Assembly (NCBI RefSeq): GCF_002262885.1
Contig: NZ_NKYF01000037.1
Coordinates: 23,302-87,301, forward strand
Origin: Pseudonocardia sp. MH-G8
Lineage (GTDB): Bacteria; Actinomycetota; Actinomycetes; Mycobacteriales; Pseudonocardiaceae
DNA length: 64,000 nt
Reading direction: 5' to 3'
Part shown: positions 60,686 to 64,000 of the stretch, piece after piece
Layout of the letters: the number at the start of each line of letters is the position of its first letter
Numbering within the stretch: the first letter of the stretch is position 1
Made by a program: the position numbers and the translations under genes
Notes under the pieces: model-generated
Seen by the model: only the letters and a program-made list of their open reading frames with translations
Databases searched by the model: none
Told to the model about the DNA's origin: nothing

Positions 60686-61558
60686 ATGACCGTCGACGCC
60701 CCCACCGACCCCGAGCGTGCGTCGGCCCCCCGCGCCCCGCGGTCCACCGGGCGCGGCCCCGTCCGGCTGGCGGTCGCCCTCGTGGTGCTGGGCGCCCTCG
60801 CCGTCTTCGTCGGGTGGGCCAACCCGTTCGGTCTCGCCGCACCGGCCGGCCCTCCGCCCGTGGCCGCCGCGCCCACGAATCCCGCACCCGCCACACCTCC
60901 GAGCAGCCCCGCCCCCACGCCGGCACCGACCCCCGAGCCCGAACCCGAGCCGCAGTCGCTGCGCCTGAACGACGAGGGACCGCGCGTCCTGGAGATCCAG
61001 CAGCGCCTGAGCGAACTGGGCTACTGGCTCGGCAAGATCGACGGCCACTACGGCCAGCTCACCCGCCAGGCGGTGATGGCGTTCCAGAAGGCCGAGGACC
61101 TCACCCGCGACGGGGTCGCCGGGCCGATCACCCGCGAGAAGCTGCCCGCCGCATCCCGACCCGAGCCGGAGGAGTCGGAGGAGTCGGAGGGCGATCTCAT
61201 CGAGGTCGACCTGGAGCGCCAGCTGCTGATGGTGGTCCGCGACGGGAACGTCCTGTGGACCTTCAACACCTCGACCGGTAGTGGCGAGGCATACGACCGA
61301 CCCTCCGGCGGCAGCGGCGTGGCCAGCACGCCGCGCGGCGACTACGAGGTGGAACGTCAGATCAACGGCATCCGGCGGGCCGAGCTCGGCGTGCTCTACC
61401 GGCCGAAGTACTTCCACGGCGGCATCGCGGTGCACGGATCGGGCAGCATCCCCGCCGAGCCCGCCTCGCACGGCTGCGTCCGGCTGACCAACGACGCCAT
61501 GGACCTGCTGTGGTCCAGCGGAGTGGCCGACATCGGCACCGAGGTCGTCGTCCACTGA
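60686..61558 (+). CDS. L,D-transpeptidase with peptidoglycan-binding domain, membrane anchored
   Basis: A 290-residue protein. It has an N-terminal helix (VRLAVALVVLGALAVFVGW), a Pro/Glu-rich linker, then PG_binding_1 (EIQQRLSELGYWLGKIDGHYG) and a YkuD domain (about 170-290) with catalytic Cys264 in EPASHGCVRLTN. It makes 3-3 peptidoglycan cross-links or anchors proteins at the outer face of the membrane. ATG 60686 follows AGAGGAGA. It may work with the class A PBP at 34.6 kb, although the genes are not linked. Confidence 0.92.
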   Translation: MTVDAPTDPERASAPRAPRSTGRGPVRLAVALVVLGALAVFVGWANPFGLAAPAGPPPVAAAPTNPAPATPPSSPAPTPAPTPEPEPEPQSLRLNDEGPRVLEIQQRLSELGYWLGKIDGHYGQLTRQAVMAFQKAEDLTRDGVAGPITREKLPAASRPEPEESEESEGDLIEVDLERQLLMVVRDGNVLWTFNTSTGSGEAYDRPSGGSGVASTPRGDYEVERQINGIRRAELGVLYRPKYFHGGIAVHGSGSIPAEPASHGCVRLTNDAMDLLWSSGVADIGTEVVVH

Positions 61559-61610
61559 GCGCAGGTTCCGAGTCCCCGGTGTCGACCTCCCCGTGGGCAG
61601 CTGGAGCTGA

Positions 61611-63686
<2,076 letters not shown>

Positions 63687-64000
63687 GTGTTCGATTCTAT
63701 CACGTGGGTCACACCGGTGGTGGGGCTTCGCCGGGTTCGATCCAGGCTCCGCCTCGAGCCTGCCGGGCCTCGACCTACCGGCGGCGACCGGGCACAAGAC
63801 GGGTGAGCCGCCGCGCCTGTTCCGGGGGCGCCTGCCGGGTGAGCCGCCGCGTCTCCTCCGGCGCGTCTGCCGAGCGAGCCTCCGCGCCTCCTCCGGGTTC
63901 CGGCCGGGCAGGAGCGGGTTGCAGTGGGCACGCCGTTCCCGGCTCGAGACTTCCGGCCCCACCCCGCACCTGCGGTCTGACTCGCAGTGGGTCCGGCGCC
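63687..64000. other. Upstream region of the HNH gene and window end
   Basis: The minus-strand -10-like TAGAAT (63694-63699) lies just before the HNH start. Otherwise there is no gene I can support to the window edge: open frames here are arginine-rich and encoded by the tandem repeat at 63801-63906. No RNA gene seen. Confidence 0.4.
63801..63906. repeat. Three tandem units of about 36 bp
   Basis: Units begin GGGTGAGCCGCCGCG at 63801 (36 bp) and 63837 (35 bp), with a more diverged third unit from 63872. The first two share their 15-bp start and a GCCTGCC/GTCTGCC end. Probably non-coding. Confidence 0.55.

Overview
The window is about 73% G+C, with many GTG starts, GTGA/ATGA overlaps between genes and some apparently leaderless starts. 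It also carries a mycothiol-type DinB/MDMPI protein, a DUF1707 protein, a 13E12/DUF222 HNH protein and mycobacterial-style cobF/cobK. Together these point to an actinomycete, most like Pseudonocardia or another Pseudonocardiaceae. It looks like ordinary chromosome: no phage, integrase, transposase, rRNA, tRNA or CRISPR array was seen. All functional names rest on motifs and family knowledge read by eye; no database search was possible.

Layout. 0-8.7 kb: a methyltransferase end, a proline iminopeptidase, then a minus-strand run of lipid kinase, cobF, cobK and a complete metal/corrinoid-type ABC importer, followed by a cysteine-desulfurase-like enzyme. 8.8-14 kb: a degenerate histidine-kinase-like protein, a beta-propeller/MoaD-like pair, a YciO-type protein and an aldo/keto reductase. 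14-22.5 kb: a hexarate (glucarate/galactarate) locus with two enolase-superfamily dehydratases, kdgD, a LysR regulator and a divergent tripartite tricarboxylate-type transporter, then a second DHDPS-family gene divergent from a GntR regulator. 23.3-33.6 kb: a polyuronide-type locus with a YesL-like membrane protein, two heparinase II/III-fold proteins, an SDR, a three-part sugar ABC importer, LacI and a secreted beta-helix protein; kdgK and eda at 39.1-40.7 kb could complete the route through KDG and KDPG. 33.8-39 kb: housekeeping genes (MDMPI-like, class A PBP with PASTA, DUF1707, a small lipoprotein, pirin) and a deleted PEP-mutase-family pseudogene. 41-51.2 kb: a C-P lyase phosphonate operon, phnDCE-phnF-phnGHI-phnJK-phnL-phnM, in which phnJ and phnK are one reading frame. 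51.3-64 kb: an FMO-like oxidase, Lrp/AsnC divergent from a fused indolepyruvate oxidoreductase, a heterodimeric ABC exporter, an L,D-transpeptidase and the DUF222/HNH gene.

Most notable: (1) short palindromic elements occur between genes and also inside genes, including in frame within phnI and exactly at the phnJ-phnK junction; (2) the ABC exporter pair has complementary loss of nucleotide-site motifs, with Walker A absent in one subunit and a degenerate signature in the other; (3) a 40-bp element with a built-in promoter is duplicated upstream of kdgD and of tctC, pointing to joint LysR control of hexarate uptake and breakdown, with leaderless starts for kdgD and lysR.
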